A stretch of 60,293 bases of DNA from an uncultured Oscillospiraceae bacterium (GTDB lineage: Bacteria; Bacillota; Clostridia; Oscillospirales; Acutalibacteraceae). Under the pieces are notes generated by a model that was not told the origin of the DNA, made no database searches, and worked only from the letters and a program-made list of their open reading frames with translations. The DNA lies in contig CAJUNQ010000008.1 in NCBI GenBank assembly GCA_910587835.1, forward strand, positions 1 through 60,293, read 5' to 3'. Shown in pieces: positions 9,537 to 17,660 of this stretch (position 1 is its first letter; every line of letters starts with the position of its first letter). The translations under genes and the position numbers were made by a program.

Positions 9537-11138
9537 CTATTCCTCCGCTCCCGCACTGACCAGCACAGTCACTGTAGACCCATAGTCCAGGGTATCGCCC
9601 ACCTCGTGGTCCTTATAACCTATCACAAAACCCTGCTCCACGTCGCTGCTGCGCTGCTCCTCCTTCAGGGGCACAAAGCCGTTTTCCGTCAGTACCGCCT
9701 GAAAATCGGCAAAACTGCTGCCTGTATAGTCCGGCAGAGTGCGGGTAGCGCTGCCATTGCTGACAGTAACGCTAACCGTCCCCCCAGGCTGAACCGTCTC
9801 CCCTGGCTCCGGCACCTGGCTGATAATAATTCCCTCAGCCGCGTTGGCGTCAAAAACACGGCTGGATATCTTCAGCTTAAAATCCAGCTCGCCGCTCTGG
9901 GTTCGCTTTTCCCAATGCTGATAGTTCTGGTTTCTCATATCCGGTACTTCTACCGGCTCCTCCTCGCTGCTCTCCTCAAATATCTGCCCCAGATCGCTAA
10001 AGGACATCCCCTGACTCCCTAACCAACGGGAGGCAAATATTCCCAGCACGACCAGGGCAATCGCACAGGAGGCGATCAGCCACACAAAGGGGGGCGGTGT
10101 ATACCGGCGGCGGGGCAAGTCCCGGGACACCGGCGGCAGCCGGCGGATAGCATCGGTCTCCTCCACCTCATCCGCCAGGGCTGGCGCTGCGGTGAGCTCC
10201 GTGCGGAAGGTCTCAAAGCTCCCTGTGCGAAGGGCCTGCTTAATCTGCAAAGAATTGGCAATAGCCGTGACGGCAAAGGGAGGCACTGCCTTCAAAATAT
10301 CCTTCGAGATCATCAGCCTCTGGTCCTGTAAACGCTGAGATGCCTCGGCAGGGAGCTCCCCTGTCAGGGCAAACAGCATACAGGCCCCCAAGGCGTATAC
10401 ATCGCTCACCTCACCGCATACCGCCTTTGCGCTGTACTGCTCTACCGCCGCGCAGCCGGGGTAGAGGTCCAGGTCTAACAGCCCCCCTGCACGGTGAATC
10501 GCATTGATATGAAATCCCGTTATCAGCAGGTTGCCGTCAGGCGTTACCCGAAGCGATTCCGGCGAAATGGCCAGATGGCACACCCCCAGGGAGTTGATAA
10601 GGCTCAACGCTGTGATTGCCGGGGTAAACAAGCGGCTGGTCTCGTTCCAGCTCAAATGCCCCCCGTTCTCCTCCACATAGCGCCGCAGAGGAACACCATT
10701 TACCGCTTTATATACTGTATAGATGGTACTGTTCTCCTCAAAAATATCAAGAACAGACTCCACCACCGTTACCTCACGCAGACGGCTGACGCTCTTTGAG
10801 AGCTCCAGAAAGTTCTCCATATACTGCTGAAAGGTCCGGCTATGTTCCCGGACAGCCGCAATGCTGCTGTCTCCCTCCCGGCGGGCAATGGCTCGGGGGA
10901 AAAATTCCCGGATATCCACCAGCTTCTGGGCGGTCTTGTCCAGGGCGCTGTAGGTGATTCCTTCCCCGTTGGCATACCGGGCGCGTCCAATTACATACCG
11001 GGAGGCGAGCTCTGTCTGGTATTTCAGCAGGCCCTGGGGCTGAGACTTGGCATTGTCCCACCCGCACACCGGGCACCGGCTGCCGTCCTCATCCGGACGA
11101 AAGCTGGAAAAGCAGTTCATACAGAGTTTGTTCACCAT
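9537..11138 (-). CDS. zinc-ribbon / degenerate protein kinase / PASTA membrane protein
   Basis: 533 residues in four parts. (1) N-terminal zinc ribbon: Cys6, Cys9, Cys22, Cys25. (2) A kinase-like domain (about 45-310) related to Firmicute Ser/Thr kinases: the glycine loop is recognisable (YVIGRARYANGEGITY), but the beta-3 lysine motif VAIKEFFP reads VDIREFFP (Arg77), the catalytic HRD reads HLA (188-190), and the metal-binding DFG reads TGF (207-209). All three catalytic positions are lost, so it is very probably a pseudokinase. (3) One membrane helix (FVWLIASCAIALVVLGIF). (4) Two PASTA-like extracellular repeats (VPDMRNQNYQHW, LPDYTGSSFADF). PASTA repeats bind muropeptides or lipid II in PrkC/Stk1-type kinases. 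Start: ATG after GTGAGGTAGAGCC. The role is probably regulatory or scaffolding in cell-wall control (inference). Confidence 0.85.
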   Translation of the reverse strand: MVNKLCMNCFSSFRPDEDGSRCPVCGWDNAKSQPQGLLKYQTELASRYVIGRARYANGEGITYSALDKTAQKLVDIREFFPRAIARREGDSSIAAVREHSRTFQQYMENFLELSKSVSRLREVTVVESVLDIFEENSTIYTVYKAVNGVPLRRYVEENGGHLSWNETSRLFTPAITALSLINSLGVCHLAISPESLRVTPDGNLLITGFHINAIHRAGGLLDLDLYPGCAAVEQYSAKAVCGEVSDVYALGACMLFALTGELPAEASQRLQDQRLMISKDILKAVPPFAVTAIANSLQIKQALRTGSFETFRTELTAAPALADEVEETDAIRRLPPVSRDLPRRRYTPPPFVWLIASCAIALVVLGIFASRWLGSQGMSFSDLGQIFEESSEEEPVEVPDMRNQNYQHWEKRTQSGELDFKLKISSRVFDANAAEGIIISQVPEPGETVQPGGTVSVTVSNGSATRTLPDYTGSSFADFQAVLTENGFVPLKEEQRSSDVEQGFVIGYKDHEVGDTLDYGSTVTVLVSAGAEE

Positions 11139-11426
11139 GGCTCTACCTCACAATGCCGCAGGAAATCCCCACAATATTTTTGCGAAAGAGAAGTACACTC
11201 GAAAATAAGATATACTTTTCTGTTATTCTACCACATTCCACACAAAAAAACAAGCCTGCCAAGACAAGCGGAAGTACGCAAATCAAAAATATCCACAGAA
11301 AAAGTTCCTTTTTGCATAAAAGTCTGGCGCAAAACTTTTTTGGCAACAGGCCGCAGCTTTCGACCAGCCTTTTTGCTGCTCCTGTGTGCATGGATAAATT
11401 TTTACATCTTCCACCCTTTTTCTCTC
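11139..11426. other. divergent intergenic region with one dyad
   Basis: AT-rich region between the leftward PASTA gene and rightward GH32 gene. No ORF is convincing. A 22-bp imperfect dyad, AAAAGT - 10 bp with central GCGC - ACTTTT, spans 11318-11339 and could be an operator; it lies more than 100 bp upstream of the GH32 -10 box. Confidence 0.3.
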
Positions 11427-11456
11427 TTTACTTTTTGCCTTCTTTCGTGATATGAT
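11427..11456 (+). promoter_or_regulatory. probable promoter of the GH32 gene
   Basis: TTTACT (11427-11432), 18-bp spacer, TATGAT (11451-11456), about 60 bp before the start codon. Confidence 0.5.
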
Positions 11457-11517
11457 TTCTTTAACAAAAATCAACTCTGTCCCCAGCAGGCGAATCCATC
11501 CAAAGGAGAGATTTTCA

Positions 11518-12897
11518 ATGAGTACGAAAGGTATACGCGACTTTCGGCCCCAACTTCATTTCACCCCAGAATCCGGCTGGATCAACGACCCCAATGGCCT
11601 GGTTTACCGGGAAGGAATGTACCACCTGTTTGCCCAGTACTACCCTGAGCCCCATTGGGGGCCCATGCACTGGTATCACGCAGTCAGCACGGACCTGATC
11701 CATTGGCAGCATCTGCCCATAGCGTTGGCGCCGGACGAACTAGGCTACATCTTCTCTGGCAGCGCAGTGTATGACCAGGAGAACAGCTCTGGCTTCGGCA
11801 AAGATGGCCAAGCGCCTGTTGTGGCAATGTATACCAGTCACAAAATGCGCGGCTTTGACGATGAGCATGACCAGGAGCAGCAGAGCATTGCCTACAGCCT
11901 GGACGGGGTAAGCTTTACCAAATTTGAGGGGAATCCGGTAATCCCCAATCATACCCTCCCTGATTTCCGCGACCCCAAAATCTTTCACAATCCTGTCAGG
12001 GACTGCTGGGGCATGGTTCTTGCCGCTGGAAACCATGTGGAGTTCTATGCCTCCCGAGACCTGAAAAGCTGGGAGAAGACCGGGGAATTCGGCCCGGAAG
12101 GAAACTATTCGGAAGGTGTGTGGGAGTGCCCGGACCTATTCCCGCTGACAGTAAACGGGAAGGAGCTGTGGGTGCTGCTGGTCAGCATGGGCCCCAATGA
12201 GCCCAACCACGGCGCCCGCACCCAATATTTTACCGGCAGCTTTGACGGAGACCGGTTCTGCTGTGACGTACGCTTTCACCAGCCGGAGTTTGTGGACGCT
12301 GGCTTTGACAATTATGCGGGCGTTACCTATTCTGGAACGCCGGAGCGGCTGTTTGTGGGTTGGGCTCTCAACAATGTCTACGCCAGCGACACCCCCACCG
12401 GAAAATACTGCTGCCAGATGACGCTGCCCCGGACTGTCACCCTGAGAGACACGCCCAAGGGCGGCCCTCGACTGGCCTGGGCCCCCAGAGACGAAGCTGC
12501 ATTTGGCACGGCCAGCCCCTGCGAGGGAACGCTGCCCGGTGAGGTTTTCAAGCTGACGGTCACAGGCAGCGGAGCCGGTACCGTTACCCTTTCCAACTCC
12601 ATGGGACAGGCCTTTCGCTTTGGAGTAGACCAGGAGAACCGTGCCTTTATAGACCGCAGAGAGGGCGGCGTCAAAGACTTCAGCCCCAGCTTCGCCCGGG
12701 ACTGGTACGGCGTCATTGGGGCTCCCCGGTTTTATGAGGGAGACTGGGAGCTTCAGTTCATTTTTGACCGTTCCATCAGCGAGCTATACATAGACGGCGG
12801 CACCCGGGTGTTCACTGCGGCAGTCTATCCTGACGAACCCTACCGGCAGGTTACGGCCACCGGTAATGTGCAAATTTTTCTCCATGAGATGCACTGA
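11518..12897 (+). CDS. glycoside hydrolase family 32 (sucrose-6-phosphate hydrolase / beta-fructosidase)
   Basis: 459 residues, no signal peptide, hence cytoplasmic. All GH32 signature blocks are present: WINDPNG (nucleophile Asp24), the FRDPK block, and WECPDLF (acid/base Glu203), followed by a C-terminal beta-sandwich. The start is the ATG at 11518 (MSTKGIRDF) with AAAGGAGAG just upstream; the open frame begins 22 codons earlier without a site. A fructokinase follows 133 bp downstream, giving a sucrose/fructo-oligosaccharide module in which GH32 releases fructose (or hydrolyses sucrose-6-phosphate) and the kinase phosphorylates it. No PTS or dedicated permease is adjacent, so uptake must come from elsewhere. 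Exact substrate (sucrose, sucrose-6-P or short fructans) cannot be told from motifs. Confidence 0.93.
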   Translation: MSTKGIRDFRPQLHFTPESGWINDPNGLVYREGMYHLFAQYYPEPHWGPMHWYHAVSTDLIHWQHLPIALAPDELGYIFSGSAVYDQENSSGFGKDGQAPVVAMYTSHKMRGFDDEHDQEQQSIAYSLDGVSFTKFEGNPVIPNHTLPDFRDPKIFHNPVRDCWGMVLAAGNHVEFYASRDLKSWEKTGEFGPEGNYSEGVWECPDLFPLTVNGKELWVLLVSMGPNEPNHGARTQYFTGSFDGDRFCCDVRFHQPEFVDAGFDNYAGVTYSGTPERLFVGWALNNVYASDTPTGKYCCQMTLPRTVTLRDTPKGGPRLAWAPRDEAAFGTASPCEGTLPGEVFKLTVTGSGAGTVTLSNSMGQAFRFGVDQENRAFIDRREGGVKDFSPSFARDWYGVIGAPRFYEGDWELQFIFDRSISELYIDGGTRVFTAAVYPDEPYRQVTATGNVQIFLHEMH

Positions 12898-12945
12898 ACA
12901 AAGGGCTTCCCAGACTCCGCGAAGCTTTCAGTCAAGGATTTCTTT

Positions 12946-12974
12946 TTACCGTTCTGTTATGCCTCTAGTATAAT
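12946..12974 (+). promoter_or_regulatory. promoter of the fructokinase gene
   Basis: TTACCG (12946-12951), 17-bp spacer, TATAAT (12969-12974). The -10 is perfect and the -35 weak, so read-through from GH32 or activation may also contribute. Confidence 0.55.
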
Positions 12975-13030
12975 AGAACTATCAGTCAAACTGGTCATTT
13001 TATATTATTTCTCGAAGGGAATGAATTTTT

Positions 13031-14026
13031 ATGTGTGATATTATCACCACAGGTGAAATGCTCATTGACTTTTCTCCTGTAAAGGCAGAGGGCTTTCCTG
13101 GCGCGGTATATCCCAATCCTGGCGGCGCGCCGGGAAATGTAGCCGTCCAGCTGGCCCGGCTGGGCGTATCCGCCAGCTTTATCGGCAAGGTAGGCAGCGA
13201 CAGCTTTGGCAGAACACTGCGCCGCTGTTTGGAAGAAAACCATGTGGATACCCGGAATCTGATCGATGACCCTCTGGTTCCCACCACTCTGGCTTTCGTC
13301 CACCTGACGGAGAGTGGAGACCGGAGCTTCACCTTTTACCGCAACCCCGGAGCGGATACTCAGCTTCGCCCAGAGGAGCTTGACATGGAGCCCGTAGAAC
13401 AGTGCCGGATATTGCACTTTGGTTCTCTCTCCCTCACCACTGAGCCCGGGCGCAGCACCACCCTGAAGCTAGTCAGGAAAGCCCGTTCTCTGGGCAAAAT
13501 GATTTCCTATGACCCCAACTGGAGACCGCCGCTGTGGCCCTCCCAGGAGGCCGGTATTGCCGGAATGAGTGAGGGACTGGAACTCTGCCACCTTTTGAAG
13601 ATTTCAGAAGAGGAGCTGGCTCTGCTGACCGGCACAAACAGTCTGGCACAAGGAGTGGAGAAACTCCACGCGCTGGGCATCCTGCTGATTATTGTCACCC
13701 TGGGACCGGCCGGGTGCGTTTCCTCCCATCAAGGCCGGCTCTGCCATCACCCCACCTTTGACACAAAGGTAGTCGACACCACTGGCTCCGGTGACAGCTT
13801 CTGGGGAGCGTTCCTCTCCCAGCTGGTTCAGAACGGCTTTGACACAACAGAGCAGTTGTCTACACTAAGTCAGGCCCAACTGACGGAGTTTTGCCGCTTT
13901 GCCAACGCGGCAGGCTCTGTTTGTGCCACCCGGCCCGGAGGTATCCCCGCTCTTGCCGGCAGAGAAGACATTACAGCCTGCATGAGCAACTGCCCTCTGC
14001 TGGAAACCGGTTTTCAAATCAACTAA
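13031..14026 (+). CDS. scrK: PfkB-family fructokinase
   Basis: 331 residues of the ribokinase/PfkB fold, cytoplasmic. It opens with GEMLIDFSP, has the N-terminal GGAPGNVAVQLARLG sugar-site block and the C-terminal DTTGSGDSFWGAF signature, in which Asp255 is the predicted catalytic base. The ATG follows CGAAGGGAATG with a slightly long spacer. Its position after GH32 makes fructose the most likely substrate, yielding fructose-6-phosphate for glycolysis; related PfkB enzymes act on other sugars (e.g. 2-keto-3-deoxygluconate), so substrate rests on context. A hairpin terminator follows immediately. Confidence 0.88.
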   Translation: MCDIITTGEMLIDFSPVKAEGFPGAVYPNPGGAPGNVAVQLARLGVSASFIGKVGSDSFGRTLRRCLEENHVDTRNLIDDPLVPTTLAFVHLTESGDRSFTFYRNPGADTQLRPEELDMEPVEQCRILHFGSLSLTTEPGRSTTLKLVRKARSLGKMISYDPNWRPPLWPSQEAGIAGMSEGLELCHLLKISEEELALLTGTNSLAQGVEKLHALGILLIIVTLGPAGCVSSHQGRLCHHPTFDTKVVDTTGSGDSFWGAFLSQLVQNGFDTTEQLSTLSQAQLTEFCRFANAAGSVCATRPGGIPALAGREDITACMSNCPLLETGFQIN

Positions 14027-14032
14027 GAATCA

Positions 14033-14066
14033 AGGAGCATCCTCGCTTTGAGGGTGCTCTCTTTTT
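14033..14066 (+). terminator. intrinsic terminator of the fructokinase gene
   Basis: GAGCATCCTC pairs with GAGGGTGCTC around a GCTTT loop, followed by TCTTTTT. Confidence 0.85.
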
Positions 14067-14256
14067 ATTGCCAAGTCCAGCAATAGTTAAGTATATACCA
14101 GGTTTCATGGCAAAAGTCTGCATCTTTCCTTTCTCTATTCCCACCATACCTAAAGATAAAGCATTCATCACAGGCTTCTCCAAGCATCTGCCGTCTCTCA
14201 TTATAGAATGCTTGAAGAAGACTGTGAAAATAGTCAAAAGCTACTGATGCGTTCAC
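14065..14256 (-). CDS. doubtful small ORF (63 residues)
   Basis: A GTG-initiated frame with no recognisable domain. Its composition is not obviously random (aromatic-rich, four Cys) but the ribosome site (GATGAGAG) is weak and there is no supporting context. It lies downstream of the tRNA-Leu terminator. Otherwise this 14070-14280 stretch shows nothing identifiable. Confidence 0.15.
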   Translation of the reverse strand: MNASVAFDYFHSLLQAFYNERRQMLGEACDECFIFRYGGNRERKDADFCHETWYILNYCWTWQ

Positions 14257-14270
14257 CTCTCATCGCTTTA

Positions 14271-14318
14271 TTTTAAAAAGGAAGAAGCACCGAAGCTTTA
14301 CAAAGCCTCGGTGCTTCT
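14271..14318 (-). terminator. terminator of tRNA-Leu(CAG)
   Basis: On the reverse strand, AGAAGCACCGA pairs with TCGGTGCTTCT and is followed by TCCTTTTT, directly downstream of the tRNA. Confidence 0.75.
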
Positions 14319-14320
14319 CT

Positions 14321-14407
14321 TGGTGCAGGTAACAGGAGTTGAACCTGCAAGAGGTTGCCCTCATATGGACCTGAACCATACGCGTCTGCCAATTCCGCCA
14401 TACCTGC
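14321..14407 (-). tRNA. tRNA-Leu (anticodon CAG)
   Basis: 87 nt on the reverse strand with CCA encoded. The acceptor stem pairs GCAGGTA with TACCTGC. The anticodon arm TATGG-TTCAGGT-CCATA gives anticodon CAG, reading CUG. The long variable arm (GAGGGCAACCTC) and the D-arm sequence AATTGGCAGACGC are typical of class II leucine tRNAs. Confidence 0.97.
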
Positions 14408-14518
14408 ACGCTATTCTGTTTTGCGTTTTGGGGCTCTCCCCTCAGCGCTTACTTAGTATACCATGCCTTTAGGGATTTGTCAATAGGCTTTTTTAAAAAA
14501 TTTCAATTTTCTCCAAAA

Positions 14519-15016
14519 TCATCTTTTTTCCGGCGGACGAGAGGCCAGGCAGATATTGGGATAGCTGAATCCCAGCTCGAACCGCTCATAACTCACGCCA
14601 TTCTCTGTATAATACTTCCCGATCTCATCGGCAATAGCAATGGAGTTCAGCTTTCGGGTCTTATCCCAGTAATTGCAGCAGGGAACGATCACCACAGGGC
14701 GCACCAATGCGCTTTCCACAACCGGGCGGGTAGCGGCGTCTGGGTGCAGTCCTACAATAAGGTCATAAAACGAGGCCATATCTGGCGTATAGAGGGCCTC
14801 CCGGTGGCTGACCCCTACCAAAGTGTAGTGGCGGGGGTCTACCACCTCAGCCTCATAGTTATATCTTTTTGTCAACAGCCGAGAGAGCACCCCCTGGCCT
14901 CCGGCAATATCCGCAATATACTTGACCGACTTGCCAAAATAGTCCGCGATAAATTCCGCCAACACCGCAAACCGGCGTTCATCCCCGTGACAGGAGACCT
15001 GCGTCTTTCTCCCCAT
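14519..15016 (-). CDS. methyltransferase-like protein
   Basis: 165 residues with an N-terminal Rossmann SAM-binding-like motif (IADIAGGQGVLSRLL) followed by a DLIVGLHPDAATR segment where the methyltransferase acidic/active-site strand would lie. I do not recognise a named subfamily. It starts 2 nt after the stop of the upstream methyltransferase gene (TAA-GG-ATG), so the two are translationally linked. At 165 residues it is shorter than typical class I methyltransferases, so substrate and activity are uncertain. No terminator was seen between this gene and the tRNA-Leu 110 bp downstream. Confidence 0.7.
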   Translation of the reverse strand: MGRKTQVSCHGDERRFAVLAEFIADYFGKSVKYIADIAGGQGVLSRLLTKRYNYEAEVVDPRHYTLVGVSHREALYTPDMASFYDLIVGLHPDAATRPVVESALVRPVVIVPCCNYWDKTRKLNSIAIADEIGKYYTENGVSYERFELGFSYPNICLASRPPEKR

Positions 15017-15018
15017 CC

Positions 15019-15756
15019 TTATCCCCGCTTCCCTTTTTGCGCCTTTACCAGCAGCATCATGGGCCGGCGGAGCTCATCCGCCATACCGGGCAGGGACATC
15101 AGTTCCTCTGGCGGCTGCGCTTCCTCCACTGCCGCCAAAGTAAAATCCGCCTGAAGCAGCCCGTTCAATATTTGAGTCAGGGTGTGGTGATACTTCACCA
15201 CTTCACAGCCCAGAAATTCTGTGCGCCTCTCCCCTGGCAGAAAATAGCCGTCCACCGGCCAATAGAGGGGCTTGCCCTCAGGGGAACAGACCCATTGCTG
15301 TCCTACGCCGGCGGTAAAGGTAGGGTGCTCAATGTTAAGTAAAAAGCAACCCTCCGCACTCAGGGTTCTGTTAACCAGCCGGAACACCTGTTCCAGGTCC
15401 TCTACATAATGCAGCGCCAGATTTGAGACCACCAGGTCCCAGCTGTCCTCTGGATATTCATATTCCATGATGCCGCACTGCCGGTAGGTGATCTGCGGGC
15501 CGGGGTTTCTTCTCCGGGCCTCATCCAGCATCTTCTGGCTCAGGTCAATACCCAGTACCTGGGTCGCGCCCTGCTCTGCCGCAAACCGGCAGTGCCAGCC
15601 ATAGCCGCAGCCCAGGTCCAGCACCCGAAGCCCTTCCACCGGCGGGAACAGAGGGCGCAGCTGATGCCACTCTCCTGCCCCTGCCAGCCCGGATTTACTC
15701 CGCTCCATCTGGGCATACTGCTGAAAAAACTCCTCATTGTCATACTCCACTGTCAT
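15019..15756 (-). CDS. class I SAM-dependent methyltransferase
   Basis: 245 residues. Motif I is clear (VLDLGCGYGWHCRFAAE near residue 45), followed by the acidic end of strand 2 (VLGIDLSQKML) and motif IV region (WDLVVSNLALHYVEDL). This is the Methyltransf_11/UbiE-like fold. The ATG follows a GGAGAGGGT site. It is the first gene of a two-gene unit. The substrate is not predictable; paralogues of the same general fold occur at 32.2 and 51.9 kb, but they do not look like recent duplicates. Confidence 0.88.
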   Translation of the reverse strand: MTVEYDNEEFFQQYAQMERSKSGLAGAGEWHQLRPLFPPVEGLRVLDLGCGYGWHCRFAAEQGATQVLGIDLSQKMLDEARRRNPGPQITYRQCGIMEYEYPEDSWDLVVSNLALHYVEDLEQVFRLVNRTLSAEGCFLLNIEHPTFTAGVGQQWVCSPEGKPLYWPVDGYFLPGERRTEFLGCEVVKYHHTLTQILNGLLQADFTLAAVEEAQPPEELMSLPGMADELRRPMMLLVKAQKGKRG

Positions 15757-15823
15757 GTGTACCCTCTCCTTTTAAAGACTGTGGGAGTATCATAGCACAC
15801 CAACTGAAAAAAAGCAAATGCAG

Positions 15824-16885
15824 CTATTTGATTTTCGGCAAGCTACGTTTGTATAGAATGGCCCACTCCACAAACCGCAGAACGAGAGGCAAAACGATGC
15901 CCAACGCCATGAGCAGAAACGGACGCATGATTAACGTATTCTTATAGCTGATCATTTCCTTAGCCGCAGGCGTCTTTGGCAGATTTGGCGCCAAAAGGCC
16001 AGACTCAGACGCAGGAGGCGCGAAGCTCTTCAGAGCATTGAAAAACTCCGTGTACTCCTGGTAAAAATAGCCGATGTCTGTAATTTTTTCCCTGGGGAGC
16101 AAGGAGGATGGCAGGTCCACCGACCCCAGGACAAAATGGAGCCCTACCAACAGAAGCAGACCAAGAACAGCCCCTGTGAGCAGTCCCACCCAGTGCTTTT
16201 TTACATTCTTTACCATAAAACAGCAGCAGGCCCAAATGGTTACCGCCGCCAGAATCATCGCTGCTGCCAGCCCCACCTGAGGCAGCGCGTCCAAAAATTT
16301 GCGCATCTCAGCAAAGCTGTAGACCTGGGCGTTGAAAAACTCAGGCACCAGACTTTTTGCCCGCCCGTCCATATAGGGCTGCTGCGCCTTGGCAATGGAG
16401 AGCAGCACCGCGCCGTCATTCTCCTCTTCCAGGCCGACCCCCTCCGGCAGCTCGCTAAATTCGGGCTTCTCCTGGGAAAACACGGCCAGCCAATGGTCCT
16501 CTATCTGTTCGCCGCCTCGTTTCTCCGATACCAACTCCCCAGGCTTCAGGGGCTTGGAGGCAAACTCAATAAAAGTACCGCTCCAACTATTGGTAAGGAT
16601 CACAGATTCCTCCCCCACCTCGTAGCTGCTGGGAGACTCCTCTTTCACCCGAATACCGGCTTCCCAGCCAGTGCCCTCATAGGTTGAGTACAGGTGCATA
16701 CCATTGCTGTCAAAAAACAGACAGCTCAAAGGAACCTCCGGGTCGCTGTCAAAGCTGTAGCCGCGGGAGGCTGTTACCGTTGTCACCTGCGGGATCATCT
16801 GCTCCTCCACCTTCACAGACAGCAGCGTACAAGCCACAAGCATCCAGAACAGCAGGACAAAAATCATCAACGCTTTCTTTTTCAT
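15824..16885 (-). CDS. membrane protein of the SBP/permease locus, unrecognised
   Basis: 353 residues. An N-terminal membrane helix (residues about 5-25) is followed by an extracytoplasmic domain of about 180 residues rich in beta-strand-like stretches (SSYEVGEESVILTNSW, LKPGELV). Then come two adjacent helices (about 205-260), a second outside loop (KEMISYKNTLIM) and a C-terminal helix near residue 320-345 with a basic tail. Only 1 nt separates the upstream permease stop (TAA) from its ATG, so it is co-translated with the permeases. I do not recognise the family. The position suggests an accessory subunit, perhaps a coupling or sensing component of the importer; that is inference. Confidence 0.6.
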   Translation of the reverse strand: MKKKALMIFVLLFWMLVACTLLSVKVEEQMIPQVTTVTASRGYSFDSDPEVPLSCLFFDSNGMHLYSTYEGTGWEAGIRVKEESPSSYEVGEESVILTNSWSGTFIEFASKPLKPGELVSEKRGGEQIEDHWLAVFSQEKPEFSELPEGVGLEEENDGAVLLSIAKAQQPYMDGRAKSLVPEFFNAQVYSFAEMRKFLDALPQVGLAAAMILAAVTIWACCCFMVKNVKKHWVGLLTGAVLGLLLLVGLHFVLGSVDLPSSLLPREKITDIGYFYQEYTEFFNALKSFAPPASESGLLAPNLPKTPAAKEMISYKNTLIMRPFLLMALGIVLPLVLRFVEWAILYKRSLPKIK

Positions 16886-16886
16886 C

Positions 16887-17660
16887 TTATTTCACCTCCG
16901 CAAGGACAATTCCTTCTACCAGTTCACGGTTAAAGTAGGTAAACAGGAACAGAGGCGGGATCACCACCAGAATGCAGCATACCAGCTGCAAAGTCGGGTC
17001 GGTAGGGGGCACATAGGCCAAGGCCACCGAAATGGGATATCGGACAAAGTCCTTGATGTAGGCAATGGGCTGCTCCACCATGTTCCAGCCATCCAAAAAA
17101 GAGAGCAGCGTCACACATACCAGTCCGCTGGAATTCATAGGCAGAACCACTTTGGTAAGCAGCCCGAACAGCCCGCAGCCGTCCAGCTTGGCGGCGTCGA
17201 TAATGTCATCGCTCACTGATTTGAAGCTTTGCGTCAGGATAAAGGTTCCCAGAGGGATGAAGACAGAGGGGAAAATCAGGGCCGAATAGGTGTCCAAAAG
17301 GCCCAGCTTGTCCAGCATGATATAATTGGGGGCCAGAGTAACCTGCAGGGGCAGCACCATGAGAATCATGAGTACAAAGAGCAAACCGTTTTTACCGGGA
17401 AAGTCGCATTTGGCAAAGCCATAGCCCGCCAGTATGGACACCACCAACTGCCCTGCCACAATACACAGGCAGATGCCCATGCTTTTCCAGAACCGGAGTA
17501 AATACTGAGGCGAGCCCAGAAACACGTCGTAGTAGTAATCAAAGGTCACCCCACCGGACGCGGGCAGAAAGCTCAGGGTAAGCACATATACAAAGGGCGC
17601 GATGGAGATAAAAGACAGCAGCAGCGCAAACGCACCGCTGAACACAGAAGTTCTTTTCAT
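16887..17660 (-). CDS. carbohydrate ABC transporter permease (MalG type)
   Basis: 257 residues with six predicted membrane helices. It carries the MalG/UgpE-type EAA loop (DAAKLDGCGLFGLLTKVVLP) that docks the ATPase, and the conserved LPLQVTL segment before it. Its ATG overlaps the stop of the upstream permease by 4 nt (ATGA, 17657-17660), so the two subunits are translationally coupled. No ATPase gene is adjacent; as in many Firmicutes, a shared MsmX-type ATPase elsewhere may energise it (inference). The substrate is supplied by the SBPs encoded upstream. Confidence 0.93.
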   Translation of the reverse strand: MKRTSVFSGAFALLLSFISIAPFVYVLTLSFLPASGGVTFDYYYDVFLGSPQYLLRFWKSMGICLCIVAGQLVVSILAGYGFAKCDFPGKNGLLFVLMILMVLPLQVTLAPNYIMLDKLGLLDTYSALIFPSVFIPLGTFILTQSFKSVSDDIIDAAKLDGCGLFGLLTKVVLPMNSSGLVCVTLLSFLDGWNMVEQPIAYIKDFVRYPISVALAYVPPTDPTLQLVCCILVVIPPLFLFTYFNRELVEGIVLAEVK

